Of a stretch of DNA of 64,000 nt, positions 37,929 through 47,677 are shown piece after piece. Within the stretch, counting starts at the first letter, position 1; each line of letters starts with the position of its first letter. The position numbers were made by a program, and so were the translations under genes. The notes below the pieces were generated by a model that saw nothing but the letters and a program-made list of their open reading frames with translations, was not told where the DNA came from and searched no databases. The DNA lies in assembly GCA_947476555.1 (NCBI GenBank), contig CANJRI010000008.1, positions 1 to 64,000 on the forward strand, in the 5' to 3' direction. The DNA is from Caulobacteraceae bacterium (lineage in GTDB: Bacteria; Pseudomonadota; Alphaproteobacteria; Caulobacterales; Caulobacteraceae).

Positions 37929-39208
37929 GCGTAGGCTTTGAAGACCACCGAGGCGTTGGTGCCGCCGAAGCCGAAGCTGTTCGACAGGGCCACCTTGATC
38001 GCCATCGGCTTGGCCTTCAGCGGCGTCAGGTCGATGGGCGTCGCGACGGAGGGGTTTTCGAGGTTGATGGTGGGCGGCGCGATCTGGTCGCGGATCGCCA
38101 GGGCGGTGAACGCCGCCTCGATGGCCCCGGCCGCGCCCAGGAGGTGGCCGGTGGCGCCCTTGGTGGAGCTCATGGTGGTCTTCGACGCGGCCTCGCCAAG
38201 CATGCGCTCCACAGCGCCCAGTTCGATCTCGTCGCCGAGCGGCGTCGAGGTCCCGTGGGCGTTGATGTAGTCGATGTCGGCGGGAGAGATCCCCGCGTCC
38301 TTGATCGCGGCCTGCATGGCCCGGAAGCCGCCGTCGCCGTTCTCGGCGGGCGCGGTGATGTGATAGGCGTCGCCGGCCAAACCGTAGCCGAGGATCTCGC
38401 AGTAGATCTTCGCGCCCCGCGCCAGGGCGTGCTCCAGTTCCTCGAGCACCACGACCCCCGCGCCCTCGCCCATGACGAAGCCGTCGCGGTCCTTGTCATA
38501 GGGCCGGCTGGCCTTCTCCGGCGTCTCGTTGAACGAGGTCGACATGGCCCGGCAGGCGATGAACCCGGCGATTCCCACCGGCACCACCGAGGCCTCGGCG
38601 CCACCGGCGACCATGACGTCGGCGTCGCCGTACTTGATCAGCCGGGCCGCATCGCCGATCGCGTGGGCGCCGGTGGCGCAGGCGGTGACCACGGAGTGGT
38701 TCGGGCCCTTGAAGCCGTAACGGATCGACACCTGGCCGCTGGCGAGGTTGATCAAGGCCGAGGGAATGAAGAACGGGCTGACCCGGCGCGGGCCCTTCTC
38801 GTGCAGCTCGATGGCGGTGTTGGCGATCGAGCCCAGGCCGCCGATGCCGGAACCGATCATCACACCGGTGCGCAGACGGCTTTCCTCGTCCTCCGGCATC
38901 CAGCCCGCATCACGGACCGCCTCATCGGCGGCGGCCATGCCATAGAGGATGAAATCGTCGACCCGCCGCCGATCCTTGGGCGACATCGTCTGGTCGGGAT
39001 CGAAGGAGCCCGGGATATCCGGTCCGCCGCCGCCACGGCCGTCCACCCGAGGCACCTCGCATGCCACCTGGCAGGCGTAGTCCGCGGGGTCGAACGCCGA
39101 GATGCGCCCGGCGCCCGACTTGCCGGCCAGGATCGCCTTCCAAGTCAGCTCGGTCCCCTGCCCCAGGGGCGTCAGCAAACCAATGCCTGTGACGACGACT
39201 CGACGCAT
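37925..39208 (-). CDS. fabF: Beta-ketoacyl-ACP synthase II
   Basis: MRRVVVTGIGLLTPLG, VVTACATGAHAIGDA, YINAHGTSTPLGDEIE, KGATGHLLGAAGAIEA. Confidence 0.97.
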   Translation of the reverse strand: MRRVVVTGIGLLTPLGQGTELTWKAILAGKSGAGRISAFDPADYACQVACEVPRVDGRGGGGPDIPGSFDPDQTMSPKDRRRVDDFILYGMAAADEAVRDAGWMPEDEESRLRTGVMIGSGIGGLGSIANTAIELHEKGPRRVSPFFIPSALINLASGQVSIRYGFKGPNHSVVTACATGAHAIGDAARLIKYGDADVMVAGGAEASVVPVGIAGFIACRAMSTSFNETPEKASRPYDKDRDGFVMGEGAGVVVLEELEHALARGAKIYCEILGYGLAGDAYHITAPAENGDGGFRAMQAAIKDAGISPADIDYINAHGTSTPLGDEIELGAVERMLGEAASKTTMSSTKGATGHLLGAAGAIEAAFTALAIRDQIAPPTINLENPSVATPIDLTPLKAKPMAIKVALSNSFGFGGTNASVVFKAYA

Positions 39209-39297
39209 GGCCCTACCTCAAACGAAAACCGCCGCGGCTTCGGGCGGACCCCAAGCGACGCGGCGGCTCCTTAATACCCGTCAAGGGCTGGACGCCC

Positions 39298-39537
39298 TCA
39301 GGAGCCCAGCCGCTCCTGGATGAACTTCACGGCGTCGCCGACCGTCTGGATATGCTCGGCGGCGTCGTCGGGAATCTCGATGTCGAATTCTTCTTCGAAG
39401 GCCATCACCAGCTCGACGTTGTCGAGGCTGTCGGCGCCAAGATCGTCGATGAAGCTGGCCTTCTCGGTGACCTTCTCCGGATCGGCGTCGAGATGCTCGA
39501 TGACGATCTTACGGACACGTTCCAGAACGTCGGACAT
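39298..39537 (-). CDS. acpP: Acyl carrier protein
   Basis: 79 aa with phosphopantetheine motif [30 protein letters not shown]. Confidence 0.98.
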   Translation of the reverse strand: MSDVLERVRKIVIEHLDADPEKVTEKASFIDDLGADSLDNVELVMAFEEEFDIEIPDDAAEHIQTVGDAVKFIQERLGS

Positions 39538-39659
39538 TAGGTAGGTCCCTCAAGGCTTAGTCTGTGTTTGCATCGGCGACGGCGACCCTGAAGTCAACGC
39601 CGCATTCTCGGTTGAAGCTCGGCCGGCCCGTAGCATGTTCCTCCGGACCTTGGCGAGCC

Positions 39660-40400
39660 TCAGATCATCGCCATGCCGCCATTCACGTGCAGCGTCTGGC
39701 CGGTGACGTAGCCGGCCTCGTCGCTCGCCAGGTAAACGCAGGCTGCGGCCACGTCGCTCCCCGCCCCCAGCCGCCCCGAGGGAATGGTCCCCAGAATCTG
39801 GCCTTTCTGCTGCTCGTTGAGGGCCTCGGTCATCGGGCTTTCGATGAATCCCGGCGCCACGCAGTTGACGGTGATGCCCCGGGTGGCGACCTCCTGGGCC
39901 AGGGCCTTGGAGAACCCAATCATTCCCGCCTTGGAGGCGGCATAGTTGGCCTGGCCGGGATTGCCGGTCACACCCACCACCGAGGTGATGCCGATGATCC
40001 GGCCGAAGCGCCGGCGCATCATGCCCTTGGTGGCGGCCCGCGAGAGGCGGAAATAGCTCTCCAGGTTCACCTTGATGACCGCGTTCCAGTCGTCGTCCTT
40101 CATCCGCATCAGGAGGCCATCGCGGGTGATGCCCGCGTTGGCCACCAGGATATCGATCGGTGCGCCGGCGGCCGCTTCCGCCGCCTCGACCAGCCCATCG
40201 ACCGCCGCGGCGTCCGAGAGATTCGCCGCCACGACGCCGGTGCGCGCGCCAAGCTGGCCCGCGAGTTCCTGCAGCACGGCCTCTCGGGTGCCGGAAAGGA
40301 CCACGGCGGCGCCGGCGGCGTGCAGGGCCTTGGCGATTTCGGCGCCTATGCCGCCCGTCGCCCCTGTGACGAGCGCTGTCTTGCCGGTGAGGTCGAACAT
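39660..40400 (-). CDS. fabG: 3-oxoacyl-ACP reductase
   Basis: MFDLTGKTALVTGATGGIGAEIAKAL, NAGITRDGLLMRMKDDDWNAVI, YAASKAGMIGFSKALAQEVATRGITVN. Confidence 0.96.
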   Translation of the reverse strand: MFDLTGKTALVTGATGGIGAEIAKALHAAGAAVVLSGTREAVLQELAGQLGARTGVVAANLSDAAAVDGLVEAAEAAAGAPIDILVANAGITRDGLLMRMKDDDWNAVIKVNLESYFRLSRAATKGMMRRRFGRIIGITSVVGVTGNPGQANYAASKAGMIGFSKALAQEVATRGITVNCVAPGFIESPMTEALNEQQKGQILGTIPSGRLGAGSDVAAACVYLASDEAGYVTGQTLHVNGGMAMI

Positions 40401-40411
40401 GGGAATGGCCT

Positions 40412-41356
40412 CTAGAGAGATTTGGCGAAGGCTTCGAGGTCGGCGGGCGTGTTGAGCGGGGTCGCCTCGGCGTCGGGGGCGATGCGCTTGGCTATGCCCG
40501 AAAGCACCTTGCCGGCCCCAGCCTCGGCGAATCGGGTCACGCCGCCCTCCCCGGCCATCCAGGTGACGCTTTCGCGCCATCGCACCCGTCCGGTCACCTG
40601 TTCGACCAGCAAGCGGCGGATGGCCTCCGGATCGTGGGTGGGCCTTGCCGTGACGTTGGTCACCACGGGGGCCCGGGGCGCCAGGATCGCCGCCGACGCC
40701 AGGGCCGCCGCCATCTCGTCGGCGGCCGGCTGCATCAAGGGGCAGTGGAAGGGGGCCGACACATTCAGCGGGATCGCCCGGGCGCCCAGCGCCTTGGCCG
40801 CCTCGATGGCCCTGTCCACCGCAGCCTTCTCACCGGAGATGACGATATTGCCCTGGTTGTTGTCGTTGGCGACGACACAGACCCCAACCTCGGCGCCGGC
40901 CTTGGCGGCGGCCTCGGCCAGGACCAGATCGGTCTTGGGGCCGATCAGGGAGGCCATGGCGCCGGCGCCAACGGGCACGGCGCGCTGCATGGCCTGGCCC
41001 CGAAGCTTCAACAGGCGCGCGGTGTCGGAGAGGCCGATCGCGCCCGCCGCGGCCAGGGCCGAGTATTCCCCAAGACTGTGCCCCGCGACGAAGGCGGCCT
41101 TGGCCACGCTCACCCCAAAATCGGCTTCGAGGATCCGCATCACCGCCACGCTGACCGCCATAAGCGCGGGCTGAGCGTTCTCGGTCAGGGTGAGCTGGTC
41201 CTCGGGTCCTTCGCGCATCAGCTTGAAGAGATGCTGGCCAAGGGCGTCGTCGACCTCCTGGAAGACTTCGCGGCCGGACGCGAAGGCCTCGGCCAACTCC
41301 GAGCCCATGCCCACGGTCTGGCTGCCCTGTCCGGGGAATAGGAAGGCAAGGCTCAT
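40412..41356 (-). CDS. fabD: Malonyl-CoA:ACP transacylase
   Basis: LAFLFPGQGSQTVGMGSELAEAF, VAGHSLGEYSALAAAGA, PFHCPLMQPAADEM. Confidence 0.96.
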   Translation of the reverse strand: MSLAFLFPGQGSQTVGMGSELAEAFASGREVFQEVDDALGQHLFKLMREGPEDQLTLTENAQPALMAVSVAVMRILEADFGVSVAKAAFVAGHSLGEYSALAAAGAIGLSDTARLLKLRGQAMQRAVPVGAGAMASLIGPKTDLVLAEAAAKAGAEVGVCVVANDNNQGNIVISGEKAAVDRAIEAAKALGARAIPLNVSAPFHCPLMQPAADEMAAALASAAILAPRAPVVTNVTARPTHDPEAIRRLLVEQVTGRVRWRESVTWMAGEGGVTRFAEAGAGKVLSGIAKRIAPDAEATPLNTPADLEAFAKSL

Positions 41357-41432
41357 GGGGACGCTCCGGCTGAATTCCCGAAGGCGCGAGCGTTAGGGGA
41401 TTAGGCCGGCCGGGACAAGCCGAGCCAAGGCC

Positions 41433-41618
41433 TCAGTCGGCGGCGCCAAGGGTGATCGGTCGCCCGCCCTGGTCGCGGCCGAACGCTTCCACGGCCCGCC
41501 GGTAGGCCGGGTTGTCCTGCCCGTCGGTCGGCCCGATGTAGTACCCGAGGCGGGCAAGTTTCTTCTGCGCTTCGACGATCGTCGAGGCGCCGGGGATGAG
41601 AAGGGCCTCCTCGACCAT
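41433..41618 (-). pseudogene. Peptidoglycan-binding-like C-terminal fragment (small ORF or truncated gene)
   Basis: MVEEALLIPGASTIVEAQKKLARLGYYIGPTDGQDNPAYRRAVEAFGRDQGGRPITLGAAD; PG_binding_1-like AQKKLARLGYYIGPTDG, no upstream domain. Confidence 0.45.
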
Positions 41619-41636
41619 TCCCCCGCCGCGGAGGAA

Positions 41637-42002
41637 GCGGTCGGCTGCCTGGTCGGCGCCGGCAACGACAAGCTGTTCGGCGAGAACAGCCCCGACACCC
41701 TGGTCGGCGGCGCCGGCGCCGACACCCTCGAGGGTGGCAATGGCCCGGACATCTTCGTGTTCGGCGGCGAGGCCGGCAACGACATCATCACCGACTTCGA
41801 CGTCAAGACGGACGTGATTTCCTTCGCCTTCCAGGTCTTCCAGGCCGATGGCACCTTCGCGGGCGTCCTGTCCCATTCGCAACAGGTCGGGACCAGCGTG
41901 GTGATCAGCTATCCGGACTGGGACGGCGGAACCTCCACCCTGACGCTGAGCGGCATCAAGCTCTCGGCGCTCCGGGCTGACGACTTCCTGTTCGGGACCT
42001 AG
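41637..42002 (+). pseudogene. RTX (hemolysin-type Ca-binding) C-terminal fragment lacking its 5' end
   Basis: CLVGAGNDKLFGENSPDTLVGGAGADTLEGGNGPDIFVFGGEAGNDIITDFDVKTDVISFAFQVF...LRADDFLFGT*; RTX nonapeptides with no convincing start or signal upstream (first in-frame GTG 41757). Left boundary approximate. Confidence 0.6.
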
Positions 42003-42081
42003 CGGAAGTCGCGGGCCGGTAATTCCTTGCCCGTGCGGCGTTTTTCCTTTATTTGCGCGCCTCTTCACGGAAGGCGGTCTC

Positions 42082-42123
42082 GCGCGGAGCACTAATGGGT
42101 CGGACGTCGTCCGGTCGCCGCGC
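42082..42123 (+). promoter_or_regulatory. Structured rpsF leader, candidate S6:S18-type autoregulatory element
   Basis: GCGCGG (42082-42087) pairs with CCGCGC (42118-42123); inner CGGAC (42101-42105) pairs with GTCCG (42109-42113); asymmetric internal loop AGCACTAATGGGT / GTCG. Confidence 0.4.
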
Positions 42124-42194
42124 CTGAGATCCATCGTGACCGGAGGTCCTTCCGCCCCCCGGCCGCGCCGCCCTCCAAGCTGGAAGAAGGACAT

Positions 42195-42563
42195 ATGGCG
42201 CTCTACGAACACGTCGTTATCTCGCGGCAGGATATCTCGCCGCAACAGGCCGAAGCCCTCAACGATCAACTCAAGCACCTCATCGAGGAAGGCGGCGGCA
42301 CCGTCGCCAAGATCGAGTACTGGGGCCTTCGCAACCTCACCTACCGGATCAAGAAGAACCGCAAGGGTCACTATTCCCTGCTCGCCATCGACGCTCCGGC
42401 GCCGGCGGTGAAGGAGATGGAACGGCTGCTCTCGATCAACGAGGACGTGCTGCGCTACATCACCGTGCGGGTGGAGGAGCTCGATCTGGAGCTCTCCCCG
42501 ATCCTGGCCCGTCGCGACCGCGAACGCCGGGACGATTTCGCTCCGAAGGAAGGGGGATTCTAA
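42195..42563 (+). CDS. rpsF: 30S ribosomal protein S6
   Basis: [60 protein letters not shown]. Confidence 0.98.
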   Translation: MALYEHVVISRQDISPQQAEALNDQLKHLIEEGGGTVAKIEYWGLRNLTYRIKKNRKGHYSLLAIDAPAPAVKEMERLLSINEDVLRYITVRVEELDLELSPILARRDRERRDDFAPKEGGF

Positions 42564-42564
42564 G

Positions 42565-42831
42565 ATGACCGACGAAACCCAAGGCGCGGCTCCCGCCGCC
42601 GCCGCCACGCGCCGCCCGTTCTTCCGCCGCCGCAAGGTCTGCCCGTTCTCGGGCGCCGGCGCGCCGAAGATCGACTACAAGGACGTCAAGCTCCTGCAGC
42701 GCTACGTTTCGGAGCGCGGCAAGATCGTGCCGTCCCGGATCACCGCGGTGTCCGCCAAGAAGCAGCGTGAACTGGCCAAGGCCATCAAGCGCGCCCGCTT
42801 CCTGGCCCTCCTCCCCTACGTCGTGAAGTAA
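42565..42831 (+). CDS. rpsR: 30S ribosomal protein S18
   Basis: [68 protein letters not shown]. Confidence 0.98.
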   Translation: MTDETQGAAPAAAATRRPFFRRRKVCPFSGAGAPKIDYKDVKLLQRYVSERGKIVPSRITAVSAKKQRELAKAIKRARFLALLPYVVK

Positions 42832-42844
42832 GGGAGCCAGGCAC

Positions 42845-43429
42845 ATGAAAGTCATTCTCCTCGAACGCCTCGAAGGCTGGGGCGTCCTCGGCGACGTGGT
42901 CAACGTGAAGGACGGGTTCGCCCGTAACTTCCTGCTGCCCCGCCAGAAGGCGCTGCGCGCCACATCGGCGAACCTGAAGGTCTTCGAAGGCCAGCGCGCC
43001 GACATCGAAGTCCGCAACGCCAAGACCAAGGACGCGGCGGCCCAGGCCGGCGAAAAGCTGGACGGCACCTCGTACATCATGATCCGTCAGGCCGGCGAGA
43101 GCGGCCAGCTCTACGGATCGGTGTCCGGACGTGACGTGGCCGACATCGTCAACGACGCCGGCCACAAGGTCGAGCGCTCGATGGTCAGCCTCGACAAGCC
43201 GATCAAGACCCTCGGCCTGCACGAAGTGAAGATCCGGCTGCATGCCGAGGTGGCGCTCACCGTCACCCTCAACATCGCCCGCAGCCAGGACGAAGCCGAG
43301 CGCCAGGCGCGCGGCGAAAACATCATCGACTCGCAATTCGAGGAAGAGCGCCTGGCGGCCGACGAAGCCGCCGCCGACCTCCTCGAAGGCGGCGCCGGCC
43401 AGATGGCTTCGGAATTCTCCGAAGCCTGA
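42845..43429 (+). CDS. rplI: 50S ribosomal protein L9
   Basis: MKVILLERLEGWGVLGDVVNVKDGFARNFLLPRQKALRAT. Confidence 0.98.
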   Translation: MKVILLERLEGWGVLGDVVNVKDGFARNFLLPRQKALRATSANLKVFEGQRADIEVRNAKTKDAAAQAGEKLDGTSYIMIRQAGESGQLYGSVSGRDVADIVNDAGHKVERSMVSLDKPIKTLGLHEVKIRLHAEVALTVTLNIARSQDEAERQARGENIIDSQFEEERLAADEAAADLLEGGAGQMASEFSEA

Positions 43430-43455
43430 CGACGGCGGCGATCCTGATCGAAGGC

Positions 43456-43486
43456 GGCGCGGGGAGCCCTCCCCGCGCCGTTTTTT
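43456..43486 (+). terminator. Rho-independent terminator after rplI
   Basis: GGCGCGGGGA-gccc-TCCCCGCGCC followed by G and TTTTTT. Confidence 0.92.
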
Positions 43487-43603
43487 GTGGCGCTTTTGCA
43501 ACCTAAGCAAGAAAGTGACGCTTGCGACCACTGCGCCGGTTACATCCCCCCGCTGACCTTCCTAGCTTGAGGCCAAGCTGAATCAGCACCCAAGGGGAAG
43601 TCC

Positions 43604-46039
43604 ATGAACTACCGCCACATTCTGTTCGCCGCCGCGTCCGTCGCCAGCCTGATGGCCGGCGCCGCGTCCGCCCAAACCGTCCCGACCGACGGGTCCGAAG
43701 TCCAGGAAATCGTCGTCACCGGCACGCGGGTCGCCGGCCGCTCGCGCCTCGACACCCTCGCCCCCGTCGACGTCATCTCCAGCGAGGCCCTTTCCCGCCA
43801 GGGCGCGAGCACCGAGCTCGCCCAGGCGCTTTCCAACCTCACGCCGGCCATCGATTTCCCCCGCCCCGCGATCACCGACGGCACAGACCACGTCCGCCCG
43901 GCCACCCTGCGCGGCCTCGCCCCCGACCAGACGCTGGTGCTGGTGAACGGCATGCGCGGCCACGTCTCGGCCTTGGTGGCGGTGAACACCTCGATCGGCC
44001 GCGGCTCGACGGCTTTCGACCTCAACACCATCCCGACCGTCGCCGTCGACCGCGTCGAGGTGCTGCGCGACGGGGCGTCGGCCCAATACGGGGCGGACGC
44101 CATCGCCGGGGTCATCAACATCCGCCTGCGTTCGGCCCGGGAGGGCGGTTCCATCACCGCCAGCTACGGCATCCATGACACCGAGGTGACCACCTCGCGC
44201 GGTACGAAAAAGGCCAATGACGGCCTGCAGGAGTCGCTGGCCGGCTGGATCGGCTTGCCGCTGGGCGCCGAGGGGTTCCTGACCCTCTCCGGCGAATGGC
44301 AGCTGCGCCACGCCACCAACCGCTCGGACTTCGTCAACCCCACCGCTCTGCCCAACTACGGCCGGCCGATCATCATCGGCCGCTTTGGCGACCCCTACAC
44401 CCGCGCCTGGTCCACCTGGGCCAACGCCGGCTTGCCGCTGGACGGGAACTGGGAGCTCTACGGCCACGCCGGGTTCCAGCACCGCGACTCCAGCGCCGCG
44501 GCCACCGCCCGGGCCTACAACAACGCCAACAACGTGCCGGCCGTCTATCCGGGCGGCTTCCTGCCGAAGATCGACACCGACATCGACGACACCAGCGTGC
44601 AAGCCGGCATCCGGGGCGAGGCCGCGGGCTGGCAAACCGACTTCGGGGTCAGCTACGGCAAGAACGCGCTCGACTACTACACGGTGGATTCGATCAACGC
44701 CTCCTTCGGCGCCGCCTCGCAGCGCGACTTCTACGCCGGCTCCCTGGCCTACGATCAGTGGCTGGTGAACCTCAACGTCTCGCGCGGCTTCGACTTCGGC
44801 CTGGTGGAGCCCGTCAACGTGGCGGGCGGCCTGGAATTCCGTAGCGAGGGCTTCGAGATCGGCGCCGGCGAGCCGGCGTCCTATACGCTCGGCCCGATCA
44901 CCAGCGGCGGCCAGGCGGGCGTGAGCCAGGGCTTCCCCGGCTTCCGGCCTTCCAACGAGGTGGACGTCGACCGCCACAATTGGAGCGCCTATGTCGACAT
45001 CGAGGGCAAGGTCACCGAGCAGTTGGGCTTCGACGTCGCCGCCCGGTTCGAGGACTACTCCGACTTCGGATCCAAGCTGACCGGCAAGGTCGCCGCCCGC
45101 TATGACTTCACCGACGCCCTGGCCCTGCGCGGCTCGATCTCCAAGGGCTTCAAGGCCCCGGCCCTGCAGCAACAGTTCTTCACCTACACCTCGACCAACA
45201 ACGTGCTGGTGGGGACCACCTTCCAGCTGATCGAGGTGGGCACCTTCCCGGTGTCCAGCCCGGTGGCGCTGGCCCTCGGCGCCAAGCCGCTGGAAGCGGA
45301 AACCTCCACGAACTACGCCCTGGGCGGCGTCTTCCGCTCGGGTCCCTTCGAGCTGACCGTGGACGCCTACCGGATCGAGATCGACAACCGGATCGTGCTC
45401 TCGGAGAACCTGCCGAACAGCAACACCCCGCCGGCGACGGCGACGGCGATCACCAACATCCTGCGTCCCTTCGGCGTCAGCGCCGCGCGGTTCTTCATCA
45501 ACGGCGTGGACACCACCACCAAGGGCGTGGACATCGTCGGCCGCTACCGGACCGACGTCGGGACCGGCCGGCTGGATCTGACCCTGGCCGCCAACTTCAA
45601 CAACACCAAGGTCACCAAGATCCCGGACCTGCCGTCGATCACCAACCTGCCCCAGCCGACCTTCGTCTTCGACCGCGGCAACCTGCTCACCTACGAGAAG
45701 GGCACGCCGGAATCCAAGCTCGTCGCCTCGGCCGACTACACCATCGGCGACCTGGGGCTCTCGGCGAAGGCGACCCACTACGACAGCGTCCTGGTGCCCA
45801 ACAACAACCCCACCTTCGACTACACCACCGGCGACGCCACCTTGATCGATCTGGAGGTCCGCTACGCCTTCCCGATGGGCGTTCGCGCGGCCCTGGGGGT
45901 CAACAACGTCACCGACAAGTATCCGGACTTCACCCCGGGTACGATCAACAGCCCGACGGGCTCGATCGGCTTCCCGAGCTTCTCGCCGTTCGGCTTCAAC
46001 GGGCGCTTCTTCTACGGCCGTCTCAGCGTCGACTTCTAG
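43604..46039 (+). CDS. TonB-dependent outer-membrane receptor
   Basis: Signal peptide; VQEIVVTGTRVAGRSRLDTLAPVDVISSEALSRQG plug; VLRDGASAQYGADAIAGVINI; C-terminal FFYGRLSVDF. Confidence 0.96.
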   Translation: MNYRHILFAAASVASLMAGAASAQTVPTDGSEVQEIVVTGTRVAGRSRLDTLAPVDVISSEALSRQGASTELAQALSNLTPAIDFPRPAITDGTDHVRPATLRGLAPDQTLVLVNGMRGHVSALVAVNTSIGRGSTAFDLNTIPTVAVDRVEVLRDGASAQYGADAIAGVINIRLRSAREGGSITASYGIHDTEVTTSRGTKKANDGLQESLAGWIGLPLGAEGFLTLSGEWQLRHATNRSDFVNPTALPNYGRPIIIGRFGDPYTRAWSTWANAGLPLDGNWELYGHAGFQHRDSSAAATARAYNNANNVPAVYPGGFLPKIDTDIDDTSVQAGIRGEAAGWQTDFGVSYGKNALDYYTVDSINASFGAASQRDFYAGSLAYDQWLVNLNVSRGFDFGLVEPVNVAGGLEFRSEGFEIGAGEPASYTLGPITSGGQAGVSQGFPGFRPSNEVDVDRHNWSAYVDIEGKVTEQLGFDVAARFEDYSDFGSKLTGKVAARYDFTDALALRGSISKGFKAPALQQQFFTYTSTNNVLVGTTFQLIEVGTFPVSSPVALALGAKPLEAETSTNYALGGVFRSGPFELTVDAYRIEIDNRIVLSENLPNSNTPPATATAITNILRPFGVSAARFFINGVDTTTKGVDIVGRYRTDVGTGRLDLTLAANFNNTKVTKIPDLPSITNLPQPTFVFDRGNLLTYEKGTPESKLVASADYTIGDLGLSAKATHYDSVLVPNNNPTFDYTTGDATLIDLEVRYAFPMGVRAALGVNNVTDKYPDFTPGTINSPTGSIGFPSFSPFGFNGRFFYGRLSVDF

Positions 46040-46046
46040 GCCTCAA

Positions 46047-46081
46047 GCGGCGCACGCGTTCCTCGCGAACGTGTGCGCCGC
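46047..46081. terminator. Strong hairpin after the TonB receptor (no U-tract)
   Basis: GCGGCGCACGCGTTC-ctcgc-GAACGTGTGCGCCGC, ~15-bp stem with one G/T position, 8 bp after the stop. Confidence 0.6.
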
Positions 46082-46179
46082 GGCCACGACCGCGCTTCAT
46101 CCACAGGTGAAAATAAGACTGGGGGCAAGCCTGCCTGTCGCAGTGCGGCCAGGGCCGCCTTGGTCTATGCGATGGTTTC

Positions 46180-47670
46180 ATGGCTATCGTCCCCGCCCTC
46201 GACCTGCGCGCTGTCCCCGACGCGCCCGCGATCGCCCAGGCGCCATCCAATATCGAGGCGGAGCAGGCGTTGCTGGGCGCCCTGCTCTATGACAACGCCG
46301 CGTTCGAACGGCTCGGCGACCACCTTCAGTCGCAGCACTTCTTCGAGCCCTTCCACCAGCGCCTGTTCACCTCCATCGAGGCCCACATCCGACGCGGCCA
46401 GCTGGCCGAGCCGATCCTGCTGGCCGAGCAGTTCACGCGCGATCCTGCCTTCGAGGAATTGGGTGGGGTCAGATATCTGGCCGACCTGGTCGATCGCGCC
46501 CCGCCAGCGGCGAACGCGCCCGACTACGCCCGCGCGGTCTACGATCTCGCCCTGCGCCGCGACCTCATCCGCATCGGCGGCGAGATTTCGACGACCGCCC
46601 AGGCCGGCGACGCGGACCTTTCGGCCACCGACCAGATCGAGCAGGCCGAGCAACAGCTCTATCAGCTGGCCGAGACCGGCGGCGTCAGCCAGGGCTTCGT
46701 CACCTTCTCGGACGCCCTTCAAGGGGCTTTGGCCATGGCGGCCGAAGCGCACAGCCGCGATGGGGGCCTGGCCGGCCTCTCAACCGGCCTGATCGACCTC
46801 GACCAGAAGGTCGGCGGACTGCACCCCTCCGACCTCGTGATCCTCGCGGCGCGGCCGTCGATGGGAAAAACCTCGCTGGCCTGCAACATCGCCTTCGATG
46901 TGGCGCGCAACTATGCCTGGGAGCCGCAGCCCGACGGGTCGAAGAAGACGGTGCGCGGCGGGGTGGTGGCCTTCTTCTCCCTCGAAATGTCGTCCGAGCA
47001 GCTGGCCATGCGCCTGCTGGCCGAGGTTTCGGGCGTCTCCGGCGACCGGCTGCGCAAGGGCGAGATCGACGCCATGGAATTCGGGCGCATCCGCGACGCC
47101 GCCCTGGAGATCCAGGAAGCCCCGCTCTACATCGACGCCACCGGCGGCCTGTCGCTCGCCAAGCTGACGGCGCGGGCACGGCGCCTGAAGCGGATGGTGG
47201 GGCTGGACCTGATCATGGTCGACTATCTGCAACTGGTGACCACCGGCTCCGGCGGGCCGGACAACCGGGTGCAGGAGGTCTCGATGATCACCCAGGGCCT
47301 GAAGGCGCTGGCCAAGGACCTGAATGTCCCGGTGATCGCCCTCTCCCAGCTTTCCCGCCAGGTGGAGAACCGGGAAGACAAGAAGCCCCAGCTGTCCGAC
47401 CTGCGGGAGTCCGGCTCCATCGAGCAGGACGCCGACATGGTCATGTTCATCTACCGGGAGAGCTACTACCTCTCGCGCCTCGAGCCGCGCGAGGGCACCG
47501 AAGAGCACTTCAAGTGGCAGGAACAGATGGACCAGGTGAAGGGGCTGGCCGAGATCATCATCGGCAAGCAGCGTCACGGCCCCATCGGCACGGTGAAACT
47601 GGCCTTCAACGAGGACATCACCAAGTTCGGCAACTTGGCGCGCGACGCCGCCCGCTACGACGTCCGATAG
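46180..47670 (+). CDS. dnaB: Replicative DNA helicase
   Basis: NIEAEQALLGALLYDN, LVILAARPSMGKTSLACNIAFD, MVDYLQLVTTG, SQLSRQVENREDKKPQLSDLRESGSIEQDADMVMFIYRE. Confidence 0.97.
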   Translation: MAIVPALDLRAVPDAPAIAQAPSNIEAEQALLGALLYDNAAFERLGDHLQSQHFFEPFHQRLFTSIEAHIRRGQLAEPILLAEQFTRDPAFEELGGVRYLADLVDRAPPAANAPDYARAVYDLALRRDLIRIGGEISTTAQAGDADLSATDQIEQAEQQLYQLAETGGVSQGFVTFSDALQGALAMAAEAHSRDGGLAGLSTGLIDLDQKVGGLHPSDLVILAARPSMGKTSLACNIAFDVARNYAWEPQPDGSKKTVRGGVVAFFSLEMSSEQLAMRLLAEVSGVSGDRLRKGEIDAMEFGRIRDAALEIQEAPLYIDATGGLSLAKLTARARRLKRMVGLDLIMVDYLQLVTTGSGGPDNRVQEVSMITQGLKALAKDLNVPVIALSQLSRQVENREDKKPQLSDLRESGSIEQDADMVMFIYRESYYLSRLEPREGTEEHFKWQEQMDQVKGLAEIIIGKQRHGPIGTVKLAFNEDITKFGNLARDAARYDVR

Positions 47671-47677
47671 GGCGTCC

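Noticed and set aside
41433-42635. 400-aa minus-strand ORF reaching into rpsF
   Set aside because: Only its last ~60 residues look protein-like; the rest is antisense to the RTX fragment and rpsF.
43583-45778. 731-aa minus-strand ORF antisense to the TonB receptor
   Set aside because: Mirror of a clear TonB receptor; GC-rich third positions on the sense strand remove antisense stops.
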